Of a stretch of DNA of 64,000 nucleotides, positions 18,796 to 27,190 are shown in pieces. The DNA lies in the NCBI RefSeq assembly GCF_003725415.1, contig NZ_RJQC01000001.1:798196-862195 (forward strand). The letters run 5' to 3'. A model generated the notes under the pieces. It searched no databases and was not told where the DNA came from. It saw nothing but the letters and a program-made list of their open reading frames with translations. Position 1 is the stretch's first letter, and every line of letters starts with the position of its first letter. This DNA is from Absicoccus porci (GTDB taxonomy: Bacteria; Bacillota_I; Bacilli_A; Erysipelotrichales; Erysipelotrichaceae). A program made the position numbers and the translations under genes.

Positions 18796-21229
18796 AGCTA
18801 TTATTTTTTAATACCGAATCCATCGGTATTTTACGGATACGTTGGATATCCAGCATCATCACGAACAGATAGCCAACAAAAACCAAAAGTATCATATAGA
18901 TCTTTCCGTAGGTGCTTAATACAAATGCGAACCAACCATCCATCCTTTGCATCATTGCTTTCCAAATCCAGATCATAAGCCATTCACTCATGAACGTGCT
19001 CACCAGAACAGAAAGGAATACGACAATGGTTGTAGGAACAATGTAGATCTTCACAATTTCCTTGGTGGTATACCCCAATATCTTGGTCATCGAAATCGCT
19101 TTTTCATTTCGTTCAATAATCAGTTTTGTCAACAAATACAATAAGATGACTGCACATCCCGTACATAGATATTGGAAATACTTCATAAAAGAACCCATGG
19201 AATGATCGAGTTGTTTCGCAACTTTTATGACATCTTTTTTCGTGATGGTTGTCGCTATCGAATCACGATCGATCTCATTTATTTTTTTATTAGAGAACCA
19301 TCCTTTTGCATATTCATCAAACATAGATCTAAATTGGGTATTGGACATAAAAATAGCCAAAGAGCCGGAATAATTATAGATACCAGCAACTTTTAATTTG
19401 TAGGTGGAAGAATCATATTTACCGTGTAAAGTGATTGTATCACCTACCTGAACGTCATATTTATCATGAATGCTTTGACTGATCAATATTTGATGTCTTT
19501 TTAATTGTTTGATTTGTTTCGATTTTACATAGGAACTATTCGGCTGTACGCCAAATACGGATACATCTTCTCGAAAAGAATCGGTTTTATATTCCAGTGT
19601 CTTTTGGAAAAAAGATTCAGCGGACGCAACATGGGTCTGTATATTTTCATCGTTTAATATGGTTTCATTTTTTGCCAGCATCAAAGAAGAAACATTGTTT
19701 TGATAATACGACAAGGTGTCTGGTAAACCAATGGCTATGGAGAGCATGAGCATTACGAAGAAAATACCAATAAATAAAATCAAATAAGCTGGGATATTTT
19801 GTAGGAAAACACGCGCACGGATACGATGCATGAACGAACCATGACGCAAAGGGATGGTATGGGGTTGTTTGGCTTTGCTTAAATCATTTCTTAAAAAGGA
19901 TAAAGGCGACAACTGCAGCTTTTTATGGATCATACATCCATCAATCACCAACATCAAACACAAAGGGACGGCCGTCGTCTGGATAAACGCATCCCATGAA
20001 AACAATGTATGATACGTTGGTAGACTGTAACTGTTGTAATATAACTGGACCACTACATTTTTTAAGATTGTATAGCCTAAAAGATTTCCGATGCAACAAG
20101 CAAATAACATCACCAGCATGGGCATGATCATAAAATGGTTCCATAGTTCTTTTTTCGTATAACCCAATGACCGTAATGTACCAATTACGGAAGCTTCTTT
20201 TGTGATGGTACTGCTGATGGTGATAGCAAAGATAAAAGCCATCACCACAATCAATATATAGAGAATCATCCCACACATAGCACGGTCAGATCCCATATCT
20301 TCTTGCGTGAATTGAATGGCTTGATTGATATAAGCCGGTAAAAAATCTTCGATTTTATTATTGTTTGTTTCGGTTTGTGTTATCAATGCTGCTAAAAAGT
20401 CATACGCTGCCTTCGAATTCGATCCTTTTTGGTTGGTAAACTTGTATGCGTAATTATAATGTATTGTCGTATCAATGGAAGCAAAAGCACGGTTAGTGAC
20501 CAGTCCTACGTCGAAGGTCAACGCATCAAACATAACATCACTATTTTTTTGAAAAAGTGCCGTATAATCGACATTAGCTACTAAACCACTTACGATAAAA
20601 GTTTGATGGCCAATTTTCAAAGTATCACCGACTTTTATACCCGCATTATCTGCATGCATGCGATCAATCGCAATTTCATTATTCTTTTTTGGAAGGGAGC
20701 CTTCCATTACACAAGCCCTATTAATAGATTTTCGAATGGTATAAATACGAATGGTACTCGATTTATGATTTATTTTTTCGGTTGTTTCTTTAAAGAAATT
20801 AGGATATATCTTTACTTTTTGTGACATAAAAGCAGAATCATTCAAATCGTATTCATCAATTGCTTTCTGATATTCCGAATCAATTTCTTGCTCGGCTTGT
20901 TTGTAAGCGGCTTGTCGATCGGCTTCAGGAATTGTGGCATCTATTTTTTTATAAGCTTGTTTTTGATAATAAGCTTTTATATCCGCTTTTTCTCCGCTCG
21001 CAATCTTTTTTTGTAACACAGCACTAGCTTTCTTTTTCAATTCAAAATGGCCATCTTCTAAATGATAGATGGATTGACTGTTTTTTGCGGTAGCTAATAT
21101 ACTGCCATTAGTCACATATATAGCCGATACAAAACCAATGGTCAAGATCATAAATACACTCACTACAAGATATTTTTTCCATTCCGTTCGCAATTCTCGT
21201 ACGATGCGTTTTTGTAAGGGATTTCTCAT
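18794..21229 (-). CDS. ABC transporter permease, FtsX/MacB-like
   Basis: An 811-aa membrane protein with one helix near the N-terminus (VVSVFMILTIGFVSAIYV), a large extracellular section, an FtsX-type three-helix group (about 315-430), a second single helix near 490, another soluble section and a final three-helix group. This two-FtsX layout fits MacB-like or lipoprotein/peptide-type exporters. Three in-frame ATG lie close together (21241, 21235, 21229); I take 21229 because GGTGATG precedes it. It overlaps the ATPase end. Substrate unknown. Confidence 0.85.
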   Translation of the reverse strand: MRNPLQKRIVRELRTEWKKYLVVSVFMILTIGFVSAIYVTNGSILATAKNSQSIYHLEDGHFELKKKASAVLQKKIASGEKADIKAYYQKQAYKKIDATIPEADRQAAYKQAEQEIDSEYQKAIDEYDLNDSAFMSQKVKIYPNFFKETTEKINHKSSTIRIYTIRKSINRACVMEGSLPKKNNEIAIDRMHADNAGIKVGDTLKIGHQTFIVSGLVANVDYTALFQKNSDVMFDALTFDVGLVTNRAFASIDTTIHYNYAYKFTNQKGSNSKAAYDFLAALITQTETNNNKIEDFLPAYINQAIQFTQEDMGSDRAMCGMILYILIVVMAFIFAITISSTITKEASVIGTLRSLGYTKKELWNHFMIMPMLVMLFACCIGNLLGYTILKNVVVQLYYNSYSLPTYHTLFSWDAFIQTTAVPLCLMLVIDGCMIHKKLQLSPLSFLRNDLSKAKQPHTIPLRHGSFMHRIRARVFLQNIPAYLILFIGIFFVMLMLSIAIGLPDTLSYYQNNVSSLMLAKNETILNDENIQTHVASAESFFQKTLEYKTDSFREDVSVFGVQPNSSYVKSKQIKQLKRHQILISQSIHDKYDVQVGDTITLHGKYDSSTYKLKVAGIYNYSGSLAIFMSNTQFRSMFDEYAKGWFSNKKINEIDRDSIATTITKKDVIKVAKQLDHSMGSFMKYFQYLCTGCAVILLYLLTKLIIERNEKAISMTKILGYTTKEIVKIYIVPTTIVVFLSVLVSTFMSEWLMIWIWKAMMQRMDGWFAFVLSTYGKIYMILLVFVGYLFVMMLDIQRIRKIPMDSVLKNNS

Positions 21230-21234
21230 GACCA

Positions 21235-21939
21235 TCACCATTCCAATTCAGCTGCAGTTACTTTTTCATGATTGACCGTATCACTACGTATCTGACCATC
21301 ATGCAAATGAACGATATGATCTGCCATTGGACAAATGGCTTCATTATGGGTGACCATCAATATGGTGTTCCCATATCGAGCATTGATTGTTTCGATCAAT
21401 GCAAGAATTTCTTTAGATGTATGATAATCCAAAGCACCAGTTGGTTCATCACATAATAATAAACTAGGATTTTTAACAATTGCACGCCCAATGGATACAC
21501 GTTGTTGTTGACCGCCGGATAATTGATTGGGAAATTTGTCTCGATGATCCCATAAACCAAGAATTTGGATCAATTCACGAACGTCCAATGGATCATCGGC
21601 AATATAGGCTCCCGTTTCAATATTTTCTGTGACGGTTAGATTGGGAATCAAATGATACATTTGGAATACATAACCGACATATTTCCTTCGATATTGGGTC
21701 AAATGCTTATCATCCATCGTTTCTAATACGGTATTGCCAATTTGGATAGTTCCGCAATCGGCTGTATCAATGCCACCAATGATATTGAGAAGGGTTGATT
21801 TTCCAGAACCGGAAGGACCTAACAACACACAAAATTTACTTTTATTCAAAGAAAAACTAACTTCTTTTAATACTTGTTGTAAAGAATCGCCATTCCCATA
21901 TTCTTTACATAAACCTTCAACCTTTAAAAACGCGTTCAT
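21235..21939 (-). CDS. ABC transporter ATPase, LolD/MacB type
   Basis: A 234-aa ATPase with GPSGSGKST Walker A, the Q-loop region YVFQMYHLIPNLTV, LSGGQQQRVSIGRA signature, LLLCDEPTGALD Walker B and the H-loop VTHNE. This is the subfamily that powers FtsX-type permeases, matching the adjacent gene. Start at 21939 is supported by AAGGAAAGGG upstream; the frame extends 21 codons further without a ribosome site. It probably forms one unit with the 37-codon ORF and DUF3793 gene upstream. Confidence 0.92.
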   Translation of the reverse strand: MNAFLKVEGLCKEYGNGDSLQQVLKEVSFSLNKSKFCVLLGPSGSGKSTLLNIIGGIDTADCGTIQIGNTVLETMDDKHLTQYRRKYVGYVFQMYHLIPNLTVTENIETGAYIADDPLDVRELIQILGLWDHRDKFPNQLSGGQQQRVSIGRAIVKNPSLLLCDEPTGALDYHTSKEILALIETINARYGNTILMVTHNEAICPMADHIVHLHDGQIRSDTVNHEKVTAAELEW

Positions 21940-21964
21940 CCTTTTCCCTTTCCTTCTTTTTGCT

Positions 21965-22078
21965 TCATTGTAAGATATGGTGCTTGATGAAAAACAAACC
22001 ATTTACAATAAGCAATACAATAAATAAACTGATTAGACCAAACTCAAAAGATTCTATTGTCATCGTAAACCGATGCAT
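21965..22078 (-). CDS. Candidate 37-aa membrane peptide
   Basis: A short open frame between the DUF3793 gene (stop at 22081) and the ABC ATPase (start 21939). It starts MHRFTMTIESFEFG and continues with one very hydrophobic helix of about 18 residues (LISLFIVLLIVNGLFFI), then KHHILQ and a stop. GAGGCGAT lies before the ATG, overlapping the end of DUF3793. Placement in a unit with an FtsX-type exporter suggests a small regulatory or accessory subunit, but no family is recognised and it could be chance. Confidence 0.45.
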   Translation of the reverse strand: MHRFTMTIESFEFGLISLFIVLLIVNGLFFIKHHILQ

Positions 22079-22080
22079 GT

Positions 22081-22638
22081 TTATCGCCTCTTTTCATCGG
22101 ATACAATAGCCGATTGCATGGCAATGCCATGTTGTACCATTGTTCGATACGATGTCATACATTGATGGATTTGATCAAATTGTCGTTTGGCTTTTTGTAC
22201 ATCACCATACACTTTCCAACAACCAATCCATTTACATTCTCTTTTTTCAATAAAACCAATCACATCTTCAATGGGATATCCTAAAAAGATACCTACTTCA
22301 TGAGGAAAACTACTGTCTTCTTGGAGTCGATGCACCAAATGAGCCACACAATGAGTGGGTTGTTTATTGGTGTATCCATATTGTTCTAATACATGTTCTA
22401 CTTGTTTATCGGATAAGATTTTTTCAATGTCTTTGGAACGATAGACATAAACAAGTACACGATCATTTAGAATGCGTATCGGAACCAACCGAATTCCTTT
22501 AGGTACTAAAATACGGTTCAGTCGTACACAATCTTCCACTAACGATTGGTGATCGTGATAGGGACAGTTAAATAAGCTACCGGCTTTGATCCCTGCGAGT
22601 GTCGGCGCTGCCTGATGCATGATATCGATTTCTGACAT
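22081..22638 (-). CDS. DUF3793 family protein
   Basis: A 185-aa cytoplasmic protein whose middle reads HCVAHLVHRLQ, then FPHEVGIFLGYPIEDVIGFI and CKWIGCWKVYGD, the hallmark of DUF3793. Function is not known. In other Firmicutes I recall the family near iron or redox genes; that is background, not seen here. TAGGAGAGA precedes the ATG. A pair of 11-bp direct repeats lies just upstream of the gene and may be an operator. Confidence 0.75.
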   Translation of the reverse strand: MSEIDIMHQAAPTLAGIKAGSLFNCPYHDHQSLVEDCVRLNRILVPKGIRLVPIRILNDRVLVYVYRSKDIEKILSDKQVEHVLEQYGYTNKQPTHCVAHLVHRLQEDSSFPHEVGIFLGYPIEDVIGFIEKRECKWIGCWKVYGDVQKAKRQFDQIHQCMTSYRTMVQHGIAMQSAIVSDEKRR

Positions 22639-22657
22639 AATCTCTCCTATTAGTGTT

Positions 22658-22689
22658 AACTAACTATATGTTAGCAGGAACTAACTATA
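22658..22689 (-). promoter_or_regulatory. Twin 11-bp direct repeat, candidate operator
   Basis: AACTAACTATA occurs at 22658-22668 and again at 22679-22689, exactly 21 bp apart, which places both on one face of the helix. The first also forms CTAAC-5-GTTAG. A possible promoter on the minus strand (TTGATT, 17 bp, TAACAT) overlaps the repeats. The regulator is unknown; a DtxR/MntR-like protein is a guess from the TTAGTTAAC character. Confidence 0.45.
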
Positions 22690-22693
22690 GAAT

Positions 22694-22724
22694 CAAAAAA
22701 AAGCCGAATCCAACGATTCGACTT
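22694..22724 (-). terminator. Terminator at lacI-type regulator stop
   Basis: Minus-strand AAGTCGAATC, loop GTTG, GATTCGGCTT and a run of eight T. The regulator stop codon is within the stem. Confidence 0.85.
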
Positions 22725-23736
22725 ACTTCACAGAACTTCGTTTCAAGAAACTATAGGTCATCTCAATTTCTTTATTTAATGGTTGTTTCTTATCTTTATC
22801 TTCTACCAACATCTTCGTCAATAAACGCATCGCTACAGCACCCATATCATATTCAGGAATATTATAGGATGAAATATGCGGACGAACCATGTTTAGATAT
22901 TTATTATTCAGAACACAAATCAGTTCATAATCATCGGGTACTTTATACCCGGCTTCACTAGACGCATTCAATACCGCAATGGCTTGTGAATCACGCAAGG
23001 TGATGACCATTTGACTTGGTTTCATCTGCTTGAAATGCTCTGTTAAGAAGACATACGAAGATTTATATGAATCATCGTAAGAAATGTATTTTTCAAATTT
23101 CTTTCCCTTTTCTTCATATGCTTTATCAATTCCATTTTTTAATTGCTCCATCATGGAAAGATTCAGCTTATCTTCTACTAAGGCAATATCCTCAATTCCT
23201 TTTTCGAAACACGTATTGACTAGATCATAGGCCATTTGTTCAAAATCAACATAGACATTTCCAACATTGGCAATATTCGTTTTCGGAATCTTGCTGCCAA
23301 CAATGACCATAGGAATTTGATATTCATTTAAAACTTCCAATTCATCTTCAGAAAAATTGTCATTAAATAAGATAACACCATCTACTCTAGATTTAATAAT
23401 AGATTCAATGACATCTTGCATCTTAGAAATGCCCTTGGATGTTGTATGAAACATAATATTGTAATTATAAATCTTTGCCACATCCATCAAACCATTTAAA
23501 ATCTTTGCATGATAAGGGAACATTTTTTCGCCCATAACGATGGATACGGTCGTTGTTTTGGATAAAGCCAGTCCTTGTGCAATCGCATTGGGTTTATAGC
23601 CTAATTTCTCAATGGCTTTTTGAACACGGATCCGCGTATCTTCACGAACAACATTACTGTCGTTGATTACCCGGGATACCGTGGCCAAAGATACATCCGC
23701 CTCTTTTGCGACATCGTATATCGTTATTCTTTTCAT
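22723..23736 (-). CDS. ccpA: LacI-family transcriptional regulator, probable CcpA
   Basis: A 337-aa LacI/GalR regulator. The N-terminal helix-turn-helix and hinge read ITIYDVAKEADVSLATVSRV and KLGYKPNAIAQGLA, close to CcpA; the rest is a periplasmic-binding-like core. The neighbours upstream (a YtxH-like, a YtxG-like and murC) reproduce the B. subtilis ccpA locus, which supports CcpA, the HPr-Ser-P-dependent carbon catabolite regulator. Its ATG overlaps the previous stop (ATGA). The assignment to CcpA rather than another LacI member rests on synteny and the DNA-binding half. Confidence 0.75.
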   Translation of the reverse strand: MKRITIYDVAKEADVSLATVSRVINDSNVVREDTRIRVQKAIEKLGYKPNAIAQGLALSKTTTVSIVMGEKMFPYHAKILNGLMDVAKIYNYNIMFHTTSKGISKMQDVIESIIKSRVDGVILFNDNFSEDELEVLNEYQIPMVIVGSKIPKTNIANVGNVYVDFEQMAYDLVNTCFEKGIEDIALVEDKLNLSMMEQLKNGIDKAYEEKGKKFEKYISYDDSYKSSYVFLTEHFKQMKPSQMVITLRDSQAIAVLNASSEAGYKVPDDYELICVLNNKYLNMVRPHISSYNIPEYDMGAVAMRLLTKMLVEDKDKKQPLNKEIEMTYSFLKRSSVK

Positions 23737-24281
23737 TCGCTACCTTCGTCTTTCTTATCAAAAAATTTCTGGATACCACCAAATACAGCTTTATTGAACT
23801 TATCCGTTAGCTCTTCGGCTGCATCGACACCTTTCTTTAATCCTTCGCTTTCACGAACAATATCCAATCGTTTATCAGCCTTATCAACCAAATCGGCAAT
23901 CTTATCATTAGACATTAAGATATCGGTTGTTGTTTTAAAACCATCCACGATCAAACCCGTTGCTCCTTCAATCAAATCTTTGCTGGCAGCAATGGTTTGT
24001 TTGAAATTATCACTATTGGATACTTCTACCGCTTTCTTACGTGTTGTATCTACGATATTTAAGACATTATCTTTTGCATTCGTCAGATTTTCTTTGATCT
24101 TTTCCGGATCCGAATTTTCCTTTAAGATTTGTCGCAGATCATCAAAAACATCTTTGATTTGTTTCTTTCCTTCATCGACGACTTTTTCGTTTTCTTCATT
24201 ATCTTCTTCGCGGAACGAATCCAATTCTTTTAATGACTTTTCTTCGAGTTCATCGACTACATTTTTCTTTTCTTCTGCCAT
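23733..24281 (-). CDS. Coiled-coil protein, YtxH-like position
   Basis: A 182-aa, highly charged, mostly helical protein with no membrane segment. It is Lys/Asp/Glu rich with repeated amphipathic stretches (KENLTNAKDNVLNIVDTTRK, SKDLIEGATGLIVDGF), ending in FFDKKDEGSE. Family not recognised. It lies where B. subtilis has ytxH (a general-stress protein) and is coupled by one shared base to the DUF948-like gene upstream and by ATGA to the regulator downstream. Confidence 0.7.
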   Translation of the reverse strand: MAEEKKNVVDELEEKSLKELDSFREEDNEENEKVVDEGKKQIKDVFDDLRQILKENSDPEKIKENLTNAKDNVLNIVDTTRKKAVEVSNSDNFKQTIAASKDLIEGATGLIVDGFKTTTDILMSNDKIADLVDKADKRLDIVRESEGLKKGVDAAEELTDKFNKAVFGGIQKFFDKKDEGSE

Positions 24282-24727
24282 TATTCTTCCTCCTGACTAT
24301 GATACACTGGAAATTCACGGCGATCTTCTCTTTTCTCATTGACTTTCTCAACGACCGTGTCCTTTACATCATTGGCCACTGACTTCACTTTTTCCACATT
24401 TTCTTTGATGGTACCATCTGCTTTTTTGTCAGCTAACCATTCCTTTACTTGCTTCGATCCTTTATCCAAGGATTTTGCTGTTTCGACAACGACTTCACGT
24501 GCCTTCGCATTGACATCATCCACACTCTTTGACACATTCTCGATGGTCTCCAATGGGGTATCTAATTTACGTACCTGTTCATTGACGATGGCAAGCGTTT
24601 TATCAAATTCTTTCAAAGTTTCGATGACCTTTTTAAATAAAATGGCTAAATACACAAGAGCAACAACGCCAGCAACGGGTAAAAGATATCGAAATAATTG
24701 AGCAATAGCTCCTAATAATTGATCCAT
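24281..24727 (-). CDS. DUF948 / YtxG-like membrane-anchored coiled-coil protein
   Basis: A 148-aa protein with one N-terminal membrane helix (about residues 13-32, LLPVAGVVALVYLAILF) followed by a long helical region typical of DUF948 (YtxG): KKVIETLKEFDKTLAIVNEQ and the LDTPLETIENVSKSVDDVNA block. The tail is charged. I use the ATG at 24727 with AGGTGAT upstream; a GTG two codons earlier is open. Synteny with murC and ccpA supports the YtxG assignment. Confidence 0.75.
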   Translation of the reverse strand: MDQLLGAIAQLFRYLLPVAGVVALVYLAILFKKVIETLKEFDKTLAIVNEQVRKLDTPLETIENVSKSVDDVNAKAREVVVETAKSLDKGSKQVKEWLADKKADGTIKENVEKVKSVANDVKDTVVEKVNEKREDRREFPVYHSQEEE

Positions 24728-24824
24728 TGTCACATCATCACCTCGAATGCATTATAACACTTTATTTTTGGTCTATCCACCGTAAATGAAAAATTTTTTC
24801 ATAATTCTGAAAGCTCTTTCGAAC

Positions 24825-24852
24825 AAAAAAAAGAAGAGGACTAATCCTCTTC
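24825..24852 (-). terminator. Terminator after murC
   Basis: Minus-strand GAAGAGGA, loop with the murC stop codon TAG, TCCTCTTC and eight T. It separates murC from the ytxG-like gene. Confidence 0.85.
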
Positions 24853-26157
24853 CAAACGTTTCTTTAACATATCTTTTAATAAATAGATATCTTTACTTGA
24901 CATAAATAAGTAAACAGCTGGTCCCATGGTTTCTAAGACTTCAGCAGAAGGTTCATCAACATCCAACAAGCGTCCCTTTGGACACAAGGCCAATAAATCT
25001 TGAATCGTTACGGTAATATCTGGTGTTTCACGAATTGCATTTTTAGGGAAATCACACAATACAACTTCATCGGCCATATTTAAACTATCGGCAAATCCCT
25101 GCAAGAAATACTGTAAACGACTATATCGATCCGGTTTATACAAAGCAATCACTTTCTTGCCTGGATATTTTTTACGAGCAGCATCAATCATATAGCGAAT
25201 GGCCGTTGGATGATGGGCATAGTCATCGACTAAAACGGAGTCTTTTACTTCTTCAATGACGCTTCGACGAGCAATACCTTTAAATGTTTCCAAACCATCA
25301 ACGATATCTTCCACTTTCATACCTAAAGTGTGGGCCATCGCAAAGCATCCCAATGCATCTTGTAAGAAAGTCGAAGACGTTTCATGTAAAGAAATGTGGG
25401 CAATCTCTTTTCCTTCATGTTTTACATCAAAATGCATACCAAATGGACCTTGTTCAATATGAATGGCTTGATAATCGTTGCCATCCTTAAGACCATAAGT
25501 AACTGTTGGTACTTTATACTTTAAGGTTGGTAGCCAAGGATCGTCACCATAATAAACGATCTTCTTTTGAACTTGATCGGCAAATTGTTGAAAGGCGGAT
25601 ACATAATCATCCATATCTTTATAGTAATCGATATGATCCAATTCCACATTGGTGATCAATGCATAATCGGGATGATAGCACAAGAAATGTCGCTTAAATT
25701 CACAAGATTCAAACACAAAATATTCACTGCCCTTCGGCATATGGCCATGTCCATCCCCAATCAAGTAACCCGTTTTCGCATAACGCGGAAGGATCCATCC
25801 TAAAAGTCCCGTTGTCGTGCTTTTTCCATGTGTTCCTGCTACACTGATGGATTCATAATTTTTCGCAAATTCGCCAAGAAAGTCAAAGTACCAATAGGCT
25901 TGTACATTTGGATTTTCTTGAGCTGCTTTAATTTCTGGATTGGTTTGATCAAAGGCACCACCCATGATCACTATATCGCCATCATGAATATTCTTGGCAT
26001 CAAAAGAGCCAAATGGAATACCGCGTTCGGTTAATCCATCTTGCGTAAAAATATATTTATCGATATCTGAACCAGTAACGGGATATCCTTCATCGTGTAA
26101 AATACAAGCTAATGCCGCCATTCCAGTTCCTTTGATTCCTACAAAATGATATGCCAT
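24841..26157 (-). CDS. murC: UDP-N-acetylmuramate--L-alanine ligase
   Basis: A 438-aa Mur ligase that adds L-Ala to UDP-MurNAc in the cytoplasm. N-terminal nucleotide-sugar loop GIKGTGMAALACIL, ATP loop AGTHGKSTTTG (about 110-120), ESCEFKRHFL equivalent to the MurC ECDEY..HF block, NVELDHIDYY, and the C-terminal YAHHPTAI motif. Length is normal. The downstream neighbour order matches the Bacillus murC locus. Confidence 0.94.
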   Translation of the reverse strand: MAYHFVGIKGTGMAALACILHDEGYPVTGSDIDKYIFTQDGLTERGIPFGSFDAKNIHDGDIVIMGGAFDQTNPEIKAAQENPNVQAYWYFDFLGEFAKNYESISVAGTHGKSTTTGLLGWILPRYAKTGYLIGDGHGHMPKGSEYFVFESCEFKRHFLCYHPDYALITNVELDHIDYYKDMDDYVSAFQQFADQVQKKIVYYGDDPWLPTLKYKVPTVTYGLKDGNDYQAIHIEQGPFGMHFDVKHEGKEIAHISLHETSSTFLQDALGCFAMAHTLGMKVEDIVDGLETFKGIARRSVIEEVKDSVLVDDYAHHPTAIRYMIDAARKKYPGKKVIALYKPDRYSRLQYFLQGFADSLNMADEVVLCDFPKNAIRETPDITVTIQDLLALCPKGRLLDVDEPSAEVLETMGPAVYLFMSSKDIYLLKDMLKKRLEED

Positions 26158-26168
26158 ACTTTCACCCC

Positions 26169-26861
26169 TTAGTTTTTCGAAGCAAAAAGCTTCTCTTGTT
26201 TTGGCTTTTCTTCATCTGTTTTTTCTAAGATGTCATCTAACGCAATCGCTTCGGTTGCATCGTTTACTTTTTGACCAACCGTATCGGGATCCTTGCGTGG
26301 AATCTCATTTTCTTTTCGATAACTTGGAATGTCTTGGCCAAACATTGGAGAAATGACTTGTTCCAAAGCCGAAGAAACGACTGGTTTTTCCAATTCCACC
26401 GCATTATGGATCTTATCGTAATCTTTTTTATCATCGGAGGTATTGCCAAAGATTGGACTCATAATACTTTGATAATTATATTCTGGTTGTTTTTTCCGTA
26501 CTGGTTTTGCATCTTGATTCAATTTACTGCGATCAAAATGATACGGTTTTTTATATGTTGGACTCGTATCTTTCTTTTGTACTTTTTGAATATCTAAAGA
26601 ACCAAATTGTGTCGCTTTTTTCTCAGGTACAGGATCCAAAACAACATCCGCTAAAGAAATCGGATTGGGTTGTTGCACAGGTTGTGGCTCCACTGGTTTT
26701 TTTGGTTCTGCTGGTGCTTCCGGTTTCACGACCATTGGTTGTGGAGCAGGCTCCTCGACTTTTTTGGGTTCTTCCTTTTCCTCTTCCATTTCTTCTTGAT
26801 CCACATCAATATCTTCATCAAAAATAGATTTCATTAAATTCTTAAATTTTGGCATTTCCAT
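26169..26861 (-). CDS. Acidic/proline-rich protein with two SPIFG motifs at the SftA locus
   Basis: A 230-aa soluble, low-complexity protein. Residues 14-80 are Glu-, Pro- and Val-rich; two related motifs follow, SIMSPIFG at about 132 and QVISPMFG at about 170, each preceded by a helix-forming stretch. No catalytic domain is visible. In B. subtilis the gene between murC and the thioredoxin ytpP is sftA, an FtsK-type DNA translocase with a disordered N-terminal part; here the motor domain is absent. I infer a division- or septum-associated linker protein, with low certainty. It overlaps the thioredoxin gene by 20 bp. Confidence 0.7.
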   Translation of the reverse strand: MEMPKFKNLMKSIFDEDIDVDQEEMEEEKEEPKKVEEPAPQPMVVKPEAPAEPKKPVEPQPVQQPNPISLADVVLDPVPEKKATQFGSLDIQKVQKKDTSPTYKKPYHFDRSKLNQDAKPVRKKQPEYNYQSIMSPIFGNTSDDKKDYDKIHNAVELEKPVVSSALEQVISPMFGQDIPSYRKENEIPRKDPDTVGQKVNDATEAIALDDILEKTDEEKPKQEKLFASKN

Positions 26862-27186
26862 ACTCCTTTTCCACCGTCATCGCTACATAATCCATCACTT
26901 CTTGTTCGGTTTTTCGAAATGGTGTGACATATCGACTGATTTCATGACCATCTCGATAAGCAATAAAACTTGGGACGCTCATCACTCCAAGGTCTCTACA
27001 TAAATCAGATAATTCATCTCGTTCTACTTTATAAAAGGATACATTCGCAAATTTTGGTTGGATATGTGCAATGATCGTATCCATTCCTACACAATCGGAA
27101 CATCCAAATCCTGTGAATAAAAAAACCGAAATCGAATCTTGCAGCATGACTTTCACATAATCTTCATTTGTATGTACCGGCTTCAT
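26842..27186 (-). CDS. Thioredoxin-like protein (YtpP-like)
   Basis: A 114-aa single thioredoxin fold. The active-site CXXC is CSDC in FTGFGCSDCVGMD, and the cis-proline follows in MSVPSFIAYRDG. It lacks the usual WCGPC and may be a thiol reductase of unusual redox potential. The start at 27186 follows from the family start and a weak GGTGAT upstream; 37 further codons are open but overlap trmB. Position between trmB and the SPIFG gene matches B. subtilis ytpP. Confidence 0.85.
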   Translation of the reverse strand: MKPVHTNEDYVKVMLQDSISVFLFTGFGCSDCVGMDTIIAHIQPKFANVSFYKVERDELSDLCRDLGVMSVPSFIAYRDGHEISRYVTPFRKTEQEVMDYVAMTVEKEYGNAKI

Positions 27187-27190
27187 TATA

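Noticed and set aside
22658-22689. Short repeated blocks as possible CRISPR
   Set aside because: Only two 11-bp units and no cas genes in the window; better read as an operator.
23620-24342. Plus-strand 240-codon open frame
   Set aside because: Antisense to the LacI-type regulator and the coiled-coil gene; Ser/Phe-rich low complexity from reverse reading of Glu/Lys codons.
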